Notes: generated from the sequence alone by a model not told the origin. Shown: positions 8,459 through 18,406, counted from the stretch's first letter. The stretch is 64,000 bases of DNA from Alistipes sp. (GCA_022511345.1 JAFLRR010000001.1:124001-188000); one strand, 5' to 3'. A program made the numbers and translations.

Positions 8459-9721
8459 CTACTTGCGAATGGCCTCAATGCCCGGAAGCGTACCCTTCTC
8501 GATGAGCTCGAGCAGAGCGCCGCCGCCCGTCGACACGTAGGTCACCTTGTCGGCCAGGCCGAACTTGTTGATGCAGGCCACCGAGTCGCCGCCGCCGATA
8601 AACGAGTATGCGCCCTTCTGCGTAGCCTCGGCGATAGCCTCGGCCACGGTGCGCGAACCGGTTGCGAACTTGTCCATCTCGAACACGCCCACGGGGCCGT
8701 TCCACAGTATGGTCTTGCTGCCCAGGATGGTCTCGGTGAAGAGCTTCTTGCCGCCGTCGTAGATATCCAGACCCTCCCAGCCGTCGGCGATGTTGTCAAC
8801 GGACGCAGGCTGCGTGTTGGCATCGGGCGAATATGCATCGGCCGTCAGCGCGTCGGGCGAGGTGACGATCTTCACGCCCTTCTCGGCTGCCGTAGCCAGC
8901 ACTCTGTGCACGTTCTCGAACTGGTCGGTCTCGCAAATCGAATTGCCGATTTTGCCGCCGCGTGCCGCCGAGAAGGTGTATGTCATGCCGCCGCCGAGGA
9001 TGAGTATGTCCACCTTGTTGAGCAGCGATTCGATGATGGGCAGTTTCGACGACACCTTCGAGCCTCCCAGAATCGCGCAGAACGGACGCGCGGGATTCTG
9101 CATGAGGTTCTCTACGGCGTTGATCTCTTTCTCCATCAGATAGCCGAACATCTTGTTGCCGGGGAAATACTCGGCAATCAGAGCCGTCGAGGCGTGTGCG
9201 CGGTGCGCGGTGCCGAAGGCGTCGTTCACGTAGCAGTCGGCATACGAAGCCAGTTTCTTGACGAACTCCTTCTGCGGGCCCTCCTTGAGCGCCTTCTTCG
9301 CAGCCTTCTTCTCCTCCTCGGTGGCATCCTCCGCAAGACCGCGGGGCTTGCCCTCTTCCTCGGCGTAGAAGCGCAGGTTCTCGAGCATCATCACCTCGCC
9401 GGGCTTCAGTGCGGCAGCCATCTCGGCAGCCTTCTGGCCCATGCAGTCGCCGGCGAACTGGACCTTCACGCCCAGACGGGCCTCGACGGTCGAAACGATG
9501 TGCGAAAGCGAATATTTCGAGTCGTTGTTCTTCTTGGGACGACCCAGGTGCGACATCAGAATCACCGAGCCGCCCTTCTCGAGCACACGCTTGATGGTGG
9601 GCACGGCAGCACGGATGCGGGTGTCGTCAGTTACTTCGAAGTTCTCGTTCAGGGGCACGTTGAAGTCCACGCGGATGATGGCGCGCTTGCCCGTGAAATC
9701 GTAATTGTCAATTGCGTACAT
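8459..9721 (-). CDS. pgk: Phosphoglycerate kinase
   Basis: This 420-residue glycolytic enzyme transfers the acyl phosphate of 1,3-bisphosphoglycerate to ADP. The motifs are [20 protein letters not shown] near the N-terminus, [22 protein letters not shown], a substrate segment [21 protein letters not shown], and the C-terminal nucleotide site [15 protein letters not shown] with [14 protein letters not shown]. The insert of Lys/Glu-rich residues after [10 protein letters not shown] is typical of Bacteroidales versions. It starts a three-gene unit with the M13 peptidase and the cupin, and has its own -7 box 43 nt upstream. It is divergent from kbl. Confidence 0.98.
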   Translation of the reverse strand: MYAIDNYDFTGKRAIIRVDFNVPLNENFEVTDDTRIRAAVPTIKRVLEKGGSVILMSHLGRPKKNNDSKYSLSHIVSTVEARLGVKVQFAGDCMGQKAAEMAAALKPGEVMMLENLRFYAEEEGKPRGLAEDATEEEKKAAKKALKEGPQKEFVKKLASYADCYVNDAFGTAHRAHASTALIAEYFPGNKMFGYLMEKEINAVENLMQNPARPFCAILGGSKVSSKLPIIESLLNKVDILILGGGMTYTFSAARGGKIGNSICETDQFENVHRVLATAAEKGVKIVTSPDALTADAYSPDANTQPASVDNIADGWEGLDIYDGGKKLFTETILGSKTILWNGPVGVFEMDKFATGSRTVAEAIAEATQKGAYSFIGGGDSVACINKFGLADKVTYVSTGGGALLELIEKGTLPGIEAIRK

Positions 9722-9764
9722 GTCTTTATGATTTTATGAGTTATTCGCAAAGCGGTTCAGTGCG

Positions 9765-9772
9765 CAAAGTTA
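9765..9772 (-). promoter_or_regulatory. pgk promoter, -7 box TAACTTTG
   Basis: TAACTTTG on the minus strand lies 43 nt before the pgk ATG, in the divergent pgk/kbl spacer. No TTTG is seen 19-20 bp upstream. Confidence 0.6.
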
Positions 9773-9854
9773 CGAAAAATTTTTAATAACAGCCGTCTCT
9801 TGTTATATAAATAACAAATCGCGTGCGAACATGACAACGAATCGAAAAATTGCA

Positions 9855-9862
9855 TATATTTG
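9855..9862 (+). promoter_or_regulatory. kbl promoter, -7 box TATATTTG
   Basis: TATATTTG on the plus strand lies 74 nt before the kbl ATG, leaving a leader of roughly 65 nt. Confidence 0.6.
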
Positions 9863-9936
9863 TAGCGTAATGCGCCGCCGGAACCACTCGGAGGCGTGCA
9901 CGCCGAATCGAGCGAATACTTAAAAACAATAATGCC

Positions 9937-11121
9937 ATGTACGGAAAAATCAAAGAATTCCTGCAAAACGAACTGGCCGCAATCAAGGAGGCCGGACTCT
10001 ACAAGACCGAGCGTATAATCTGCTCGCCCCAGCGCGCCGAAATCGAGGTGGCCGGAAAACCGGTGCTCAACTTCTGCGCCAACAACTACCTCGGCCTGTC
10101 CGACAACAAGCGTCTGGTGGAGGCTGCCAAGCGCGCCATGGACGAGCGCGGATACGGCATGTCGTCGGTGCGCTTCATCTGTGGCTGCCAGGATATCCAC
10201 AAGCAGCTCGAGAAGGCCGTTGCCGACTACTTCGGCACCGAGGACACGATTCTCTACGCCGCCTGCTTCGACGCCAACGGAGGCGTATTCGAACCGCTGT
10301 TCACCGAGCAGGATGCCATCATCTCCGACTCGCTCAACCACGCATCCATCATCGACGGCGTGCGTCTGTGCAAGGCCGTCCGCTACCGCTATGCCAATGC
10401 CGACATGGCCGAGCTGGAGGATTGCCTCAAGCGCGCACAGGCACAGCGCTTCCGCATAATCTGCACCGACGGCGTATTCTCCATGGACGGCAACGCCGCT
10501 CCGCTGGACAAAATCTGCGAGCTGGCCGACAAGTACGACGCGCTGGTGATGGTCGACGAGTGCCATTCGGCGGGCGTGCTGGGCAAGACCGGCCGCGGAA
10601 TCACCGAGCTCTACGACCTGCGCGGCAAGGTAGACATCATCACCGGCACCCTCGGCAAGGCCTTCGGCGGCGCCGTGGGCGGCTTCACCACCGGCCGCAA
10701 GGAGATTATCGACATGCTTCGCCAGCGTTCGCGACCCTATCTCTTCTCCAACTCGCTGCCGCCCGCAGTGGTCGGCGCCGGAATCGAGATGTTCCGCATG
10801 CTGGGCGAGAGCGACGAGCTCCATGACCGTCTGGTCAAGAATGTCGAGCACTTCCGCGCCGGCATGCTCGCCGCAGGCTTCGACATCAAGCCCACGCAGT
10901 CGGCAATCTGCGCTGTGATGCTCTACGACGCCAAGCTGTCGCAGGACTTCGCCGCGAAGCTCCAGCAGGAGGGCGTGTTCGTCACCGGCTTCTACTATCC
11001 CGTGGTTCCGAAGGGTCAGGCCCGCATCCGCGTGCAGGTCTCGGCAGGACACACCACCGAGCAGCTCGACAGGTGCATCGCAGCATTCGTCAAGGTGGGC
11101 AAGGAGCTGGGCGTAATCTGA
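9937..11121 (+). CDS. kbl: Glycine C-acetyltransferase (2-amino-3-ketobutyrate CoA ligase)
   Basis: This 394-residue PLP enzyme of the alpha-oxoamine synthase family cleaves 2-amino-3-ketobutyrate with CoA to glycine and acetyl-CoA, the second step of threonine breakdown. Motifs are NFCANNYLGLSDNKRL, MSSVRFICGCQDIHKQLE, DECHSAGVLGKTGRG and the PLP-lysine segment GTLGKAFGGAVGGFTTG. A related enzyme, serine palmitoyltransferase, shares the fold, but the length and YGMSSVRFICG favour Kbl. Threonine dehydrogenase is not in the window. An Lrp-type regulator follows 28 nt downstream and may sense the amino-acid pool controlling this unit. Confidence 0.95.
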   Translation: MYGKIKEFLQNELAAIKEAGLYKTERIICSPQRAEIEVAGKPVLNFCANNYLGLSDNKRLVEAAKRAMDERGYGMSSVRFICGCQDIHKQLEKAVADYFGTEDTILYAACFDANGGVFEPLFTEQDAIISDSLNHASIIDGVRLCKAVRYRYANADMAELEDCLKRAQAQRFRIICTDGVFSMDGNAAPLDKICELADKYDALVMVDECHSAGVLGKTGRGITELYDLRGKVDIITGTLGKAFGGAVGGFTTGRKEIIDMLRQRSRPYLFSNSLPPAVVGAGIEMFRMLGESDELHDRLVKNVEHFRAGMLAAGFDIKPTQSAICAVMLYDAKLSQDFAAKLQQEGVFVTGFYYPVVPKGQARIRVQVSAGHTTEQLDRCIAAFVKVGKELGVI

Positions 11122-11149
11122 TTTACCAACCCCGCAACCAGCTGAGCAG

Positions 11150-11665
11150 ATGCAGAAAAAATACGGCACCGGCGACCACTACGCTCCGGACAAACCCCGA
11201 AAGGCTCCTGTCGACGCCGTCGACACCAAGATTCTGCGCTTTCTGATAAACAACGCGCGAATGCCTTTCCTGGAGATCGCCCGCGAGTGCGGCATCTCCG
11301 GCGCCGCCATACACCAGCGCATCCGCAAGCTCGAGGAGTGGGGAGTGATACTGGGCAGCAGACTGGTCGTCGACCCCAAAATGCTGGGGTTCGACGTCTG
11401 CGCCTATATCAGCATCAGTCTGCAGGACCCGATGATGCTCAACCAGACCATGGAGAAGCTGCGGCAGATTCCCGAGATCGTCGAGTGCCACTTCATCACC
11501 GGAACATACATGATTCTGGTCAAGATGTACTGTCTGGACAATGAACATCTGATGCACACCATATTCGACGGCGTGCTCCGCATCCACGGAGTGACTGCCA
11601 CGCAGACCTACATATCGCTGAACGAGGCCTTCTCGCGTCAGGTAAACATCGACAAGCTCAAATGA
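11150..11665 (+). CDS. Lrp/AsnC-family transcriptional regulator
   Basis: This 171-residue protein starts with a charged extension (MQKKYGTGDHYAPDKPRKAP). Then comes the AsnC helix-turn-helix (DTKILRFLINNARMPFLEIA ... ISGAAIHQRIRKLEEWGVI, about residues 22-65) and a RAM effector domain (VCAYISISL ... IVECHFITGTYMILVKMYC). The family forms octamers that respond to amino acids. It is in the same run as kbl and overlaps queD by four bases (ATGA). Inference: it may control kbl or its own operon; the ligand cannot be read from the sequence. Confidence 0.92.
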   Translation: MQKKYGTGDHYAPDKPRKAPVDAVDTKILRFLINNARMPFLEIARECGISGAAIHQRIRKLEEWGVILGSRLVVDPKMLGFDVCAYISISLQDPMMLNQTMEKLRQIPEIVECHFITGTYMILVKMYCLDNEHLMHTIFDGVLRIHGVTATQTYISLNEAFSRQVNIDKLK

Positions 11666-12117
11666 CGGCCGTAATCCGACTTACAAAAGAGTTCCGCTTC
11701 GAGGCGGCGCACGCCCTCGACGGATACGACGGAGCCTGCCGCGAGATTCACGGCCACTCCTACCGTCTCTTCGTGACCGTCAAGGGCCGTCCATGCAGCG
11801 ACGCCTCGTCGCCGAAATACGGCATGGTGACCGACTTCGGCTATCTGAAGAGTATTGTCGAGCAGCAGGTGGTCTCGCGCTTCGACCATGCCTTCGTCAT
11901 ACACCGCACGCCCGACAATGAAAAGCTCGCTTCGGCGCTTGGCGAGCGCTTCGCGCGCATCGTGACGGTCGACTACCGCCCCACGTGCGAAAACATGCTC
12001 GCCGATTTCGCAGCAGCCATATCCCGACACCTGCCCGAGGGCGTGACGCTCCACTCCCTGAAGCTGCACGAGACGGCCGCCTCATATGCCGAGTGGTTCG
12101 CCGACGACAACATGTAG
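11662..12117 (+). CDS. queD: 6-carboxytetrahydropterin synthase / 6-pyruvoyl-tetrahydropterin synthase family
   Basis: This 151-residue protein is a zinc enzyme acting on 7,8-dihydroneopterin triphosphate, the second step of queuosine (7-deazaguanine) synthesis. FRFEAAHALDGYDGACREIH followed by GHSYRL supplies the Zn histidines (H in FEAAH, and HGH) and the catalytic Cys in the C-x3-HGH pattern typical of QueD. DFGYLKSIV and the C-terminal LHETAASYAEW are further family landmarks. It overlaps the lrp stop by 4 nt. FolE, which makes its substrate, is encoded at 54.8 kb. QueC and QueE are not visible here. Confidence 0.93.
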   Translation: MTAVIRLTKEFRFEAAHALDGYDGACREIHGHSYRLFVTVKGRPCSDASSPKYGMVTDFGYLKSIVEQQVVSRFDHAFVIHRTPDNEKLASALGERFARIVTVDYRPTCENMLADFAAAISRHLPEGVTLHSLKLHETAASYAEWFADDNM

Positions 12118-12203
12118 GGCACGCACTCCACGCCCTCGCGCCGCGCAGAACCAAAGAGGCTCCCAGGCTTGAAAAAATATCCGAAGACTCCGCGAAAAAG
12201 ACT

Positions 12204-15065
12204 ATGAAAAAGCTCTTCCTCGTAGACGCCTATGCGTTGATATTCAAATACTATTACGCCTTCATGGGCCGTCCCATGCGCAACGGCGCCGGCATGAACA
12301 CCTCCTGCATATGGGGCGTCACCAAGTTCGTGCGCGACATCCTCAAGCGCGAGAAACCCGACCTGCTGGGCGTAGCCTTCGACCCCAAGGGAGGTTCGTT
12401 CCGCCGCGACATCTTCGTCGACTACAAGGCCAACCGTCCCGACACGCCCGAGGACATCATAGTCTCGGTGCCCTACATCAAGCGCATACTCGAGGCCATG
12501 TGCATACCCATTCTCGAGGTCGAGAACTACGAGGCCGACGACGTAATCGGCACCCTCGCGCACAAGGCTTTGGCCCAGGGCTACGACGTCTACATGGTCA
12601 CCCCCGACAAGGACTACGGCCAGCTGGTGCGTCCCAACTGCCGCATATACAAGCAGAAGGGCGACACTATCGAGATTGTGGGCTGCGACCAGATACGCGA
12701 GCGCTACGGCATAGACGACCCAGCCCTGGTGCGCGACATACTGGCTCTGTGGGGCGACGCCTCGGACAATATCCCCGGCGTGCCTGGCATAGGCGAGAAG
12801 GGAGCCTGCAAGCTCGTGCAGCAATGGGGCACAGCCGAGAATATTTTGGCCAACGCCGCCTCGATAAAGGGCCGCACGGGCGAGAAGATTGCCGAGTGGG
12901 GCGACAAGCTGCTGCTCTCGAAGCGTCTGGCATCCATCTGTCTGGATGTGCCCATAGAGTTCAAACCCGAGGAGCTGACCGTATGCTGCCCCAACATCGA
13001 TGCGCTGCGGGCGCTCTACGCCGAGCTCAACTTCACCGCCTTCGCCGCCGACATAACCAACGTCGCACCTCCCGAGCCTCTGCCCGACGCGCCCCGTCAG
13101 GCTCCGCAGACGCAGCTGGCCGACATGGCGCGCGCAAAATCGCTCGCACAGCGCCGCGCGGCGCTCGAGGGCCAGGGCGACCTGTTCGGCAACCCCGTGA
13201 ACATCCCGTCCGAACCCGCCGCTGCAACCATAATGACTTCGGGCGAGCCTGTCAACGATTTCGACACGGCTCAGACCGTTCCGCACTCCTATACCATCAT
13301 CCGCACGGCCGAAGAGCTGCGCCAGCTTGCCGACCGCATCGCCGCCTTCGACGAATTCTGCTTCGATACCGAGACCACCGGACTGGACACCTTCAACGAC
13401 ACCATCGTCGGCCTGTCGATAGCCGTCACGCCGCACGAGGCCTTCTACATACCCTTCCCGCGCCATGACGAAGAGTATGTATCGATACTCAAACCTCTGT
13501 TCGAGAACGACAAATGCGCCAAGATAGGCCAGAACATGAAGTTCGACATCATGGTCCTGCGCCGCCTGGGCATCGGTGTCCGCGGCCGCAAGTACGACAC
13601 CATGCTGCTGCACTATCTGCTCGACCCCGAGTCGCGTCACAACATGAACATCCTCGCCGAGCGCTATCTCAACTACCGGCCTATCGAAATCGAGACCCTC
13701 ATAGGCCGCGGGTCGAAGCAGCTGACCATGGATGTGATTGCCGTGGAGCGCGTTGCGGAGTATGCCGCCGAGGATGCCGACGTGACGCTGCAACTAAAGC
13801 ATGCGCTCTACCCGCTCGTCGAGCGCGAGGGTTTGGCCGACCTCTACTTCCGCATCGAGGAGCCCATGATAGACGTGCTGGCCGACATCGAAACCGCCGG
13901 AGTGAGAATCGACACGCAGGCCCTGGCCGAATATGCCGTAGAGCTCAACCAGCGCCTTGCACGCCTTGAATCCGAGGTGCGCACCGAGGCCGGCGAGCCG
14001 ACGCTCAACATCAACTCCACGCGCCAGCTCGGCGAGGTGCTGTTTGCCAAGATGCGCATCGCCGAGAAGCCCAAGATGACCAAAACCAAGCAGTTCTGCA
14101 CCGACGAGGAGTATCTGCAGAGCTTCGCCCGCAAGCACCGCATAGTCGACCTGGTGCTCGAGTACCGCGGCGTGAAGAAACTGCTGTCGACCTATGTCGA
14201 GGCGCTGCCACAGCTCGTAAATCCAGCTACCGGCCGCATACACACCTCGTTCAACCAGGCCGTCACCGCCACCGGGCGCCTCTCGTCGACCAACCCCAAC
14301 CTGCAGAACATTCCGGTGCGCGACGAGCTCGGCCGCCGCATACGGCGCGCATTCATCCCCTCGGACAGCGAACATCTGCTGCTCTCGGCCGACTACTCGC
14401 AGGTCGAGCTGCGCCTGATGGCCCACCTGAGCGGCGACGAGGCTCTGCTGGCGGCATTCGAGCAGGGTGTCGACATCCATGCCTCGACGGCAGCACGGCT
14501 CTTCGGCAAAAGCCTCGAGGAGGTTACGCCCGACGAGCGCCGCAAGGCCAAGACCGCCAACTTCGGAATAATCTACGGCATCTCGCCATTCGGACTGCGC
14601 CAGCGGCTCGACATACCGCTCGCCGAGGCCCGAAGCCTCATCGACGGCTACTTCGCATCCTACCCCAAGGTCAGGGAGTATATCGACAACGTCGTTGCGC
14701 AGGCCCGCCGCGACGGATATGTATCGACAATCTTCGGCCGCCGCAGATACCTCAACGACATCTCGTCGCAGAATGCCGTGGCCCGCGGCCTGGCCGAGAG
14801 AAACGCTGTCAACGCCCCGATACAGGGTAGCGCCGCCGACATCATGAAAATAGCCATGGCAGGCGTCCGCCGCCGCTTTATCGACGAGGGCATCAAATCG
14901 AAAGTCATTCTTCAGGTGCACGACGAACTGGTGGTCGACATGCTCCGCAGCGAGCAGGAGACCGTAACGCGCATCGTGGTGGAGGAGATGGAGTCGGCCG
15001 CATCTCTGAGCGTGAAGCTGGTAACCGACGCCGGCACTGGCGAGAACTGGCTCGAGGCGCACTGA
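12204..15065 (+). CDS. polA: DNA polymerase I
   Basis: This 953-residue protein joins three domains. The N-terminal 5' nuclease (MKKLFLVDAYALIFKYYYAF, EADDVIGTLA, DNIPGVPGIGEKGA) occupies about residues 1-270. A complete 3'-5' proofreading exonuclease follows, with FCFDTETTGLDTF, KIGQNMKFD and YAAEDADVTL, at about 375-540. The family A polymerase comes last, with SADYSQVELRLMAHLSGDEA, RRKAKTANFGIIYGIS and LQVHDELVVD. All acidic metal ligands of the exonuclease are present, so it should proofread. I start at the ATG at 12204; the track ORF's 73 extra residues run through queD. A spacer of 86 nt with no visible promoter separates it from queD. Confidence 0.98.
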   Translation: MKKLFLVDAYALIFKYYYAFMGRPMRNGAGMNTSCIWGVTKFVRDILKREKPDLLGVAFDPKGGSFRRDIFVDYKANRPDTPEDIIVSVPYIKRILEAMCIPILEVENYEADDVIGTLAHKALAQGYDVYMVTPDKDYGQLVRPNCRIYKQKGDTIEIVGCDQIRERYGIDDPALVRDILALWGDASDNIPGVPGIGEKGACKLVQQWGTAENILANAASIKGRTGEKIAEWGDKLLLSKRLASICLDVPIEFKPEELTVCCPNIDALRALYAELNFTAFAADITNVAPPEPLPDAPRQAPQTQLADMARAKSLAQRRAALEGQGDLFGNPVNIPSEPAAATIMTSGEPVNDFDTAQTVPHSYTIIRTAEELRQLADRIAAFDEFCFDTETTGLDTFNDTIVGLSIAVTPHEAFYIPFPRHDEEYVSILKPLFENDKCAKIGQNMKFDIMVLRRLGIGVRGRKYDTMLLHYLLDPESRHNMNILAERYLNYRPIEIETLIGRGSKQLTMDVIAVERVAEYAAEDADVTLQLKHALYPLVEREGLADLYFRIEEPMIDVLADIETAGVRIDTQALAEYAVELNQRLARLESEVRTEAGEPTLNINSTRQLGEVLFAKMRIAEKPKMTKTKQFCTDEEYLQSFARKHRIVDLVLEYRGVKKLLSTYVEALPQLVNPATGRIHTSFNQAVTATGRLSSTNPNLQNIPVRDELGRRIRRAFIPSDSEHLLLSADYSQVELRLMAHLSGDEALLAAFEQGVDIHASTAARLFGKSLEEVTPDERRKAKTANFGIIYGISPFGLRQRLDIPLAEARSLIDGYFASYPKVREYIDNVVAQARRDGYVSTIFGRRRYLNDISSQNAVARGLAERNAVNAPIQGSAADIMKIAMAGVRRRFIDEGIKSKVILQVHDELVVDMLRSEQETVTRIVVEEMESAASLSVKLVTDAGTGENWLEAH

Positions 15066-15082
15066 CACTAAACCCGCATACC

Positions 15083-16501
15083 GTGAACCGATTGAAGATA
15101 CTATTGTTGAGTCTCGTGCTGTCTGCCGCGGCCATCTCCTCGGCTGCAGGCGACAGAGGCCGGCAGAACCACAACCCCTACGGAATCGATACCGACGAGA
15201 TAGAGCGCTATTTCGCCGCCGTGCTGCGCGGCGAGCCGGCCGCATTCACAACCCGCAGGATTGTCGCCCCGGCCGAGACAGAGCAGATAAAGGCTTTGGT
15301 GTGGGAGGCGTGGCGGCGAGCCAACGAATCCTTCGACCAGCCTCTGCTGCCCCAGCTTACGCCGCTTGCCGGCAGCTTCGACGAAAAGCAGGTTTCGGGC
15401 GTATGGCCGCTGCTGGAGGGCGAGCAGATGCAATTCTTCTACGGCAGCAAGGGCGACAGACCCCGGTCCGGATATCCGCTCTTTCTCTGCCTCCACGGCT
15501 CGGGCGACAACGACTACGAGTTCCGCGCCACGCTCGCATGGGCACAGCGCTACGACGATGCCCCCTCGGCATACTTCATCCCCCGCAGCCCCAAGGGCGG
15601 CACCGGCTGCAGGTGGTACCAGCCCTCGCGCCAGCAGGCGTGGGAGCGGCTGCTGAGGCAGGCTTTTCTCTTTGGCGAAATCGACCCCGACCATATCTAT
15701 GTCTTCGGCATCTCCGAGGGCGGCTACGGCAGCCAGCGCCTGGCCTCGTTCTATGCCGACTACCTCGCAGGCGCAGGCCCCATAGCCGGCGGCGAACAGA
15801 TGTTCTGGGCTCCGCCCGAGAACTGCGCCTCGATAGCCTTCTGTCTTCAGACGGGCGACAGGGACACGATGTACGGCCGCCGCATGCTCGTGCAGCGCGC
15901 GCAGCAGCAGTGGTCGGCGCTGCAACAGGCGCATCCGGGTTACTACCAGCACAAAATCGACCTGCAGCCAGGCTACGGACACGGCTGCGACTACACCGTC
16001 ACCACACCCTACCTTAAGAACTACGCGCGCAACCCCTATCCCAAGTATGTCTGCTGGGAGAATCTGCCTCAGGGCAACATCAATGGCGAAAAGGCCTCCT
16101 TCCGCAGCGGTTTCTACAACCTCAGCATCCGTGAGCGCTCGACTGACGACTCCGACGACATGGTGCGCTCCTTCTACCGCATGACTATCGACGACAACAC
16201 CGTCTCGCTCGACGTCGAGGTGGTGACCGTAACGCCTGGTCAGACCATCCAGAGCGACGAGGGCTGGACGATGAACATCGGCGAGACCAAAACATACGAG
16301 AAGGCGACCCGCGGCCGCATAGTAATCTATCTGAACGACAAACTGGTCGACATGTCCCGGCCGGTAACGGTGAAGGTCAACGGCAAACTCAAATTCAAAG
16401 GCCGTCTCAAGCCCTGCCTGCGCGACATGGTCACCAGCTGCGGCGAGTATTTCGACCCCGCACGACTCTATCCCGCATCGGTCGAAGTGACGGTCGAATA
16501 A
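15083..16501 (+). CDS. Secreted alpha/beta-hydrolase (esterase or peptidase-like), GTG start
   Basis: This 472-residue protein begins with a GTG codon 17 nt after polA and has a cleavable signal (MNRLKILLLSLVLSAAAISSAAG). The catalytic domain shows the oxyanion-hole loop LFLCLHGSGDNDYEF and the nucleophile elbow FGISEGGYGSQR (GxSxG, about residues 212-223). A candidate catalytic His lies in QPGYGHGCDYTVTTPY. The last 140 residues (from about 330) look like a separate beta-rich domain with Thr/Val strands. Related proteins are polyester depolymerase-like or PHB-depolymerase-like esterases. The substrate is unknown. It is odd that it sits directly behind polA. Confidence 0.72.
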   Translation: MNRLKILLLSLVLSAAAISSAAGDRGRQNHNPYGIDTDEIERYFAAVLRGEPAAFTTRRIVAPAETEQIKALVWEAWRRANESFDQPLLPQLTPLAGSFDEKQVSGVWPLLEGEQMQFFYGSKGDRPRSGYPLFLCLHGSGDNDYEFRATLAWAQRYDDAPSAYFIPRSPKGGTGCRWYQPSRQQAWERLLRQAFLFGEIDPDHIYVFGISEGGYGSQRLASFYADYLAGAGPIAGGEQMFWAPPENCASIAFCLQTGDRDTMYGRRMLVQRAQQQWSALQQAHPGYYQHKIDLQPGYGHGCDYTVTTPYLKNYARNPYPKYVCWENLPQGNINGEKASFRSGFYNLSIRERSTDDSDDMVRSFYRMTIDDNTVSLDVEVVTVTPGQTIQSDEGWTMNIGETKTYEKATRGRIVIYLNDKLVDMSRPVTVKVNGKLKFKGRLKPCLRDMVTSCGEYFDPARLYPASVEVTVE

Positions 16502-16532
16502 TCCGCTGCCGCAACAATAAATGCCGGCAAAT

Positions 16533-16584
16533 ATCGTTTTTCGATAAAATTTATTTGTTTTTCGGAACTTTATACATAACTTTG
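16533..16584 (+). promoter_or_regulatory. sppA promoter with upstream inverted repeat
   Basis: A complete Bacteroidetes promoter: -33 TTTG (16554-16557), 19 bp, then -7 TAACTTTG (16577-16584). Nine bases before the -33 box is the inverted repeat ATCG-TTTTT-CGAT (16533-16545). Nearly the same arrangement precedes the ABC exporter operon at 27951-28006. Confidence 0.75.
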
Positions 16585-16639
16585 CAGCCGTAATCCGCTG
16601 TTTGGCAAACAAGTTAAACGACAAATAAATAGTGAAGAG

Positions 16640-18406
16640 ATGAAATTCCTCAAAATTTTTCTCGCCGCCCTGCTGGCCGTAGTCGTCGGGGGCGTCATCA
16701 AGATGCTGATATGGATTTCGACAATCCTCAGCATGGCCGGCTCGATGGACAAGAGCGTAACCGTGGGCAACGACTCGGTGCTCACGCTCGACTTCAGCGA
16801 GGTGATAACCGATGCCCCCGTCACCGACCCTCTGGCGGGCTTCGACCTTATGAACATGTCGTCCGTAAGCACCGTATCGCTCTACAATGCGCTGCGCGCA
16901 ATCGACGCTGCGGCTGCCGACGACCGCATAAAGGGTATCTACATCCGTCCCTCGGGTTCGGGAGGCCCCTCGGGCTGGGCCGTGGCCGAGGAGCTGCGTC
17001 TGGCGCTCGAAGGCTTCAAGAACAGCGGCAAGTTCATCATAGCCTACTGCGACAGCTACTCGCAGGTCGACTACTATCTGGCCTCCGTGGCCGATGAGAT
17101 ATGTCTCCAGCCCATGGGCGGCATCTCGTGGCAGGGACTCTCCTTTTCGAACATCTTCTTCAAGGGTCTCATCGACAAGCTCGGCGTGAAGGTCGAGGTC
17201 TTCCGCCCCACGGTCTGCAAGTACAAGAGCGCCGTCGAGCCCTACATACTCGACAAAATGTCGGATGCCAACCGCCGACAGATGCAGGAGCTGGCCGATG
17301 CCATGTGGAAGGACATCAGCGGCGATGTGGCCGCCTCGCGCGACATTGAGCCCGAGCGCCTCAACACCCTGACCAATCAGCTGGCCGTATGCGAGGCCGA
17401 CGATGCCCTCAGCAACGGCTTTGTCGACAAGCTCCTCTACGAAGACCAGGTCGAGGATATCATAGCCGAACTGACCGGCACCGACGACTGGGCCGACGTG
17501 ACCCTGGGCGAGTATGTCTCGCAACTGAGCCCCGACGTCTCCAATCTCAGCTCTCCGCGCGTGGCCATAGTCTATGCCCAGGGCGGAATCATTGACGGCG
17601 ACGGCGCCCTCGACGGCGAGAACATCTGCGGCAACACCCTGGCAGCCAAGCTGGCCGAGGTGCGCGAGAACGACGACATAAAGGCCGTAGTTCTGCGTGT
17701 CAACTCGCCGGGCGGCAGCGCGCTGGCTTCGGATGTCATATGGCGCGAGATGACCCTGCTGCGCGAGCAGAAGCCCGTAATCGTCTCGATGGGACAGTAC
17801 GCAGCCAGCGGAGGCTACTACATTTCGGCTCCGGCCGACGCGATTCTGGCCGACCGTCTGACCCTCACCGGCTCGATTGGCGTGTTCGGACTGATGGTAA
17901 ACCCCACCGACGCTCTGAAAAACAAGCTCGGCATAACCTTCGACGGCGTCAAGAGCAACACCTCGGCCGACCTGGGACAGCCAGGCCGTCAGATGACTGC
18001 CGAAGAGCGCGCATTCATGATGCGCGGCGTCGACAAGGTCTACGGACGCTTCACCTCGCTGGTGGCCGAGGGCCGCAACCTGCCCATAGAGCGCGTGCTC
18101 GAGATTGCCGAGGGCCGCGTATGGTCGGGAACGGCTGCCGACCAGATAGGTCTGGCCGATGCCTGCGGAGGTCTGAAGGCCGCCATTGCCGTAGCTGCCG
18201 ACAAGGCCGGACTGGAGAAGTATCGCGTCACCGAGGAGGTCGATGCTCCGTCGGGTCTGGCCGCCATACTGGCCAACCTGAACAAGAGCGTGTCGGCCAA
18301 CATCGTCCGCAACGAGCTGGGCGACACCTATTCGGATGTCAAGCGCGTGCGCGAGGCTCTCTCGCAAAGCGGCGTGCTGATGTACTCGAATGTGAGAGTG
18401 GAGTAA
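16640..18406 (+). CDS. sppA: Signal peptide peptidase SppA, 67 kDa type
   Basis: This 588-residue membrane-bound serine/lysine protease (family S49) degrades leftover signal peptides. It has one N-terminal membrane segment (FLKIFLAALLAVVVGGVIKM). It is the duplicated form, with two crotonase-like halves. The catalytic Lys is in CKYKSAVEPY (Lys196) and the catalytic Ser in GQYAASGGYYISAPAD (Ser390), followed by LTGSIGVFGLM. The gene is alone between its promoter and a terminator. The upstream inverted repeat suggests a regulator shared with the ABC exporter at 28 kb, possibly an envelope-stress response. Confidence 0.96.
   Translation: MKFLKIFLAALLAVVVGGVIKMLIWISTILSMAGSMDKSVTVGNDSVLTLDFSEVITDAPVTDPLAGFDLMNMSSVSTVSLYNALRAIDAAAADDRIKGIYIRPSGSGGPSGWAVAEELRLALEGFKNSGKFIIAYCDSYSQVDYYLASVADEICLQPMGGISWQGLSFSNIFFKGLIDKLGVKVEVFRPTVCKYKSAVEPYILDKMSDANRRQMQELADAMWKDISGDVAASRDIEPERLNTLTNQLAVCEADDALSNGFVDKLLYEDQVEDIIAELTGTDDWADVTLGEYVSQLSPDVSNLSSPRVAIVYAQGGIIDGDGALDGENICGNTLAAKLAEVRENDDIKAVVLRVNSPGGSALASDVIWREMTLLREQKPVIVSMGQYAASGGYYISAPADAILADRLTLTGSIGVFGLMVNPTDALKNKLGITFDGVKSNTSADLGQPGRQMTAEERAFMMRGVDKVYGRFTSLVAEGRNLPIERVLEIAEGRVWSGTAADQIGLADACGGLKAAIAVAADKAGLEKYRVTEEVDAPSGLAAILANLNKSVSANIVRNELGDTYSDVKRVREALSQSGVLMYSNVRVE

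Noticed and set aside
11985-12203. Long N-terminal extension of the polA ORF
   Set aside because: It runs through queD in another frame; the ATG at 12204 gives the normal polymerase N-terminus.
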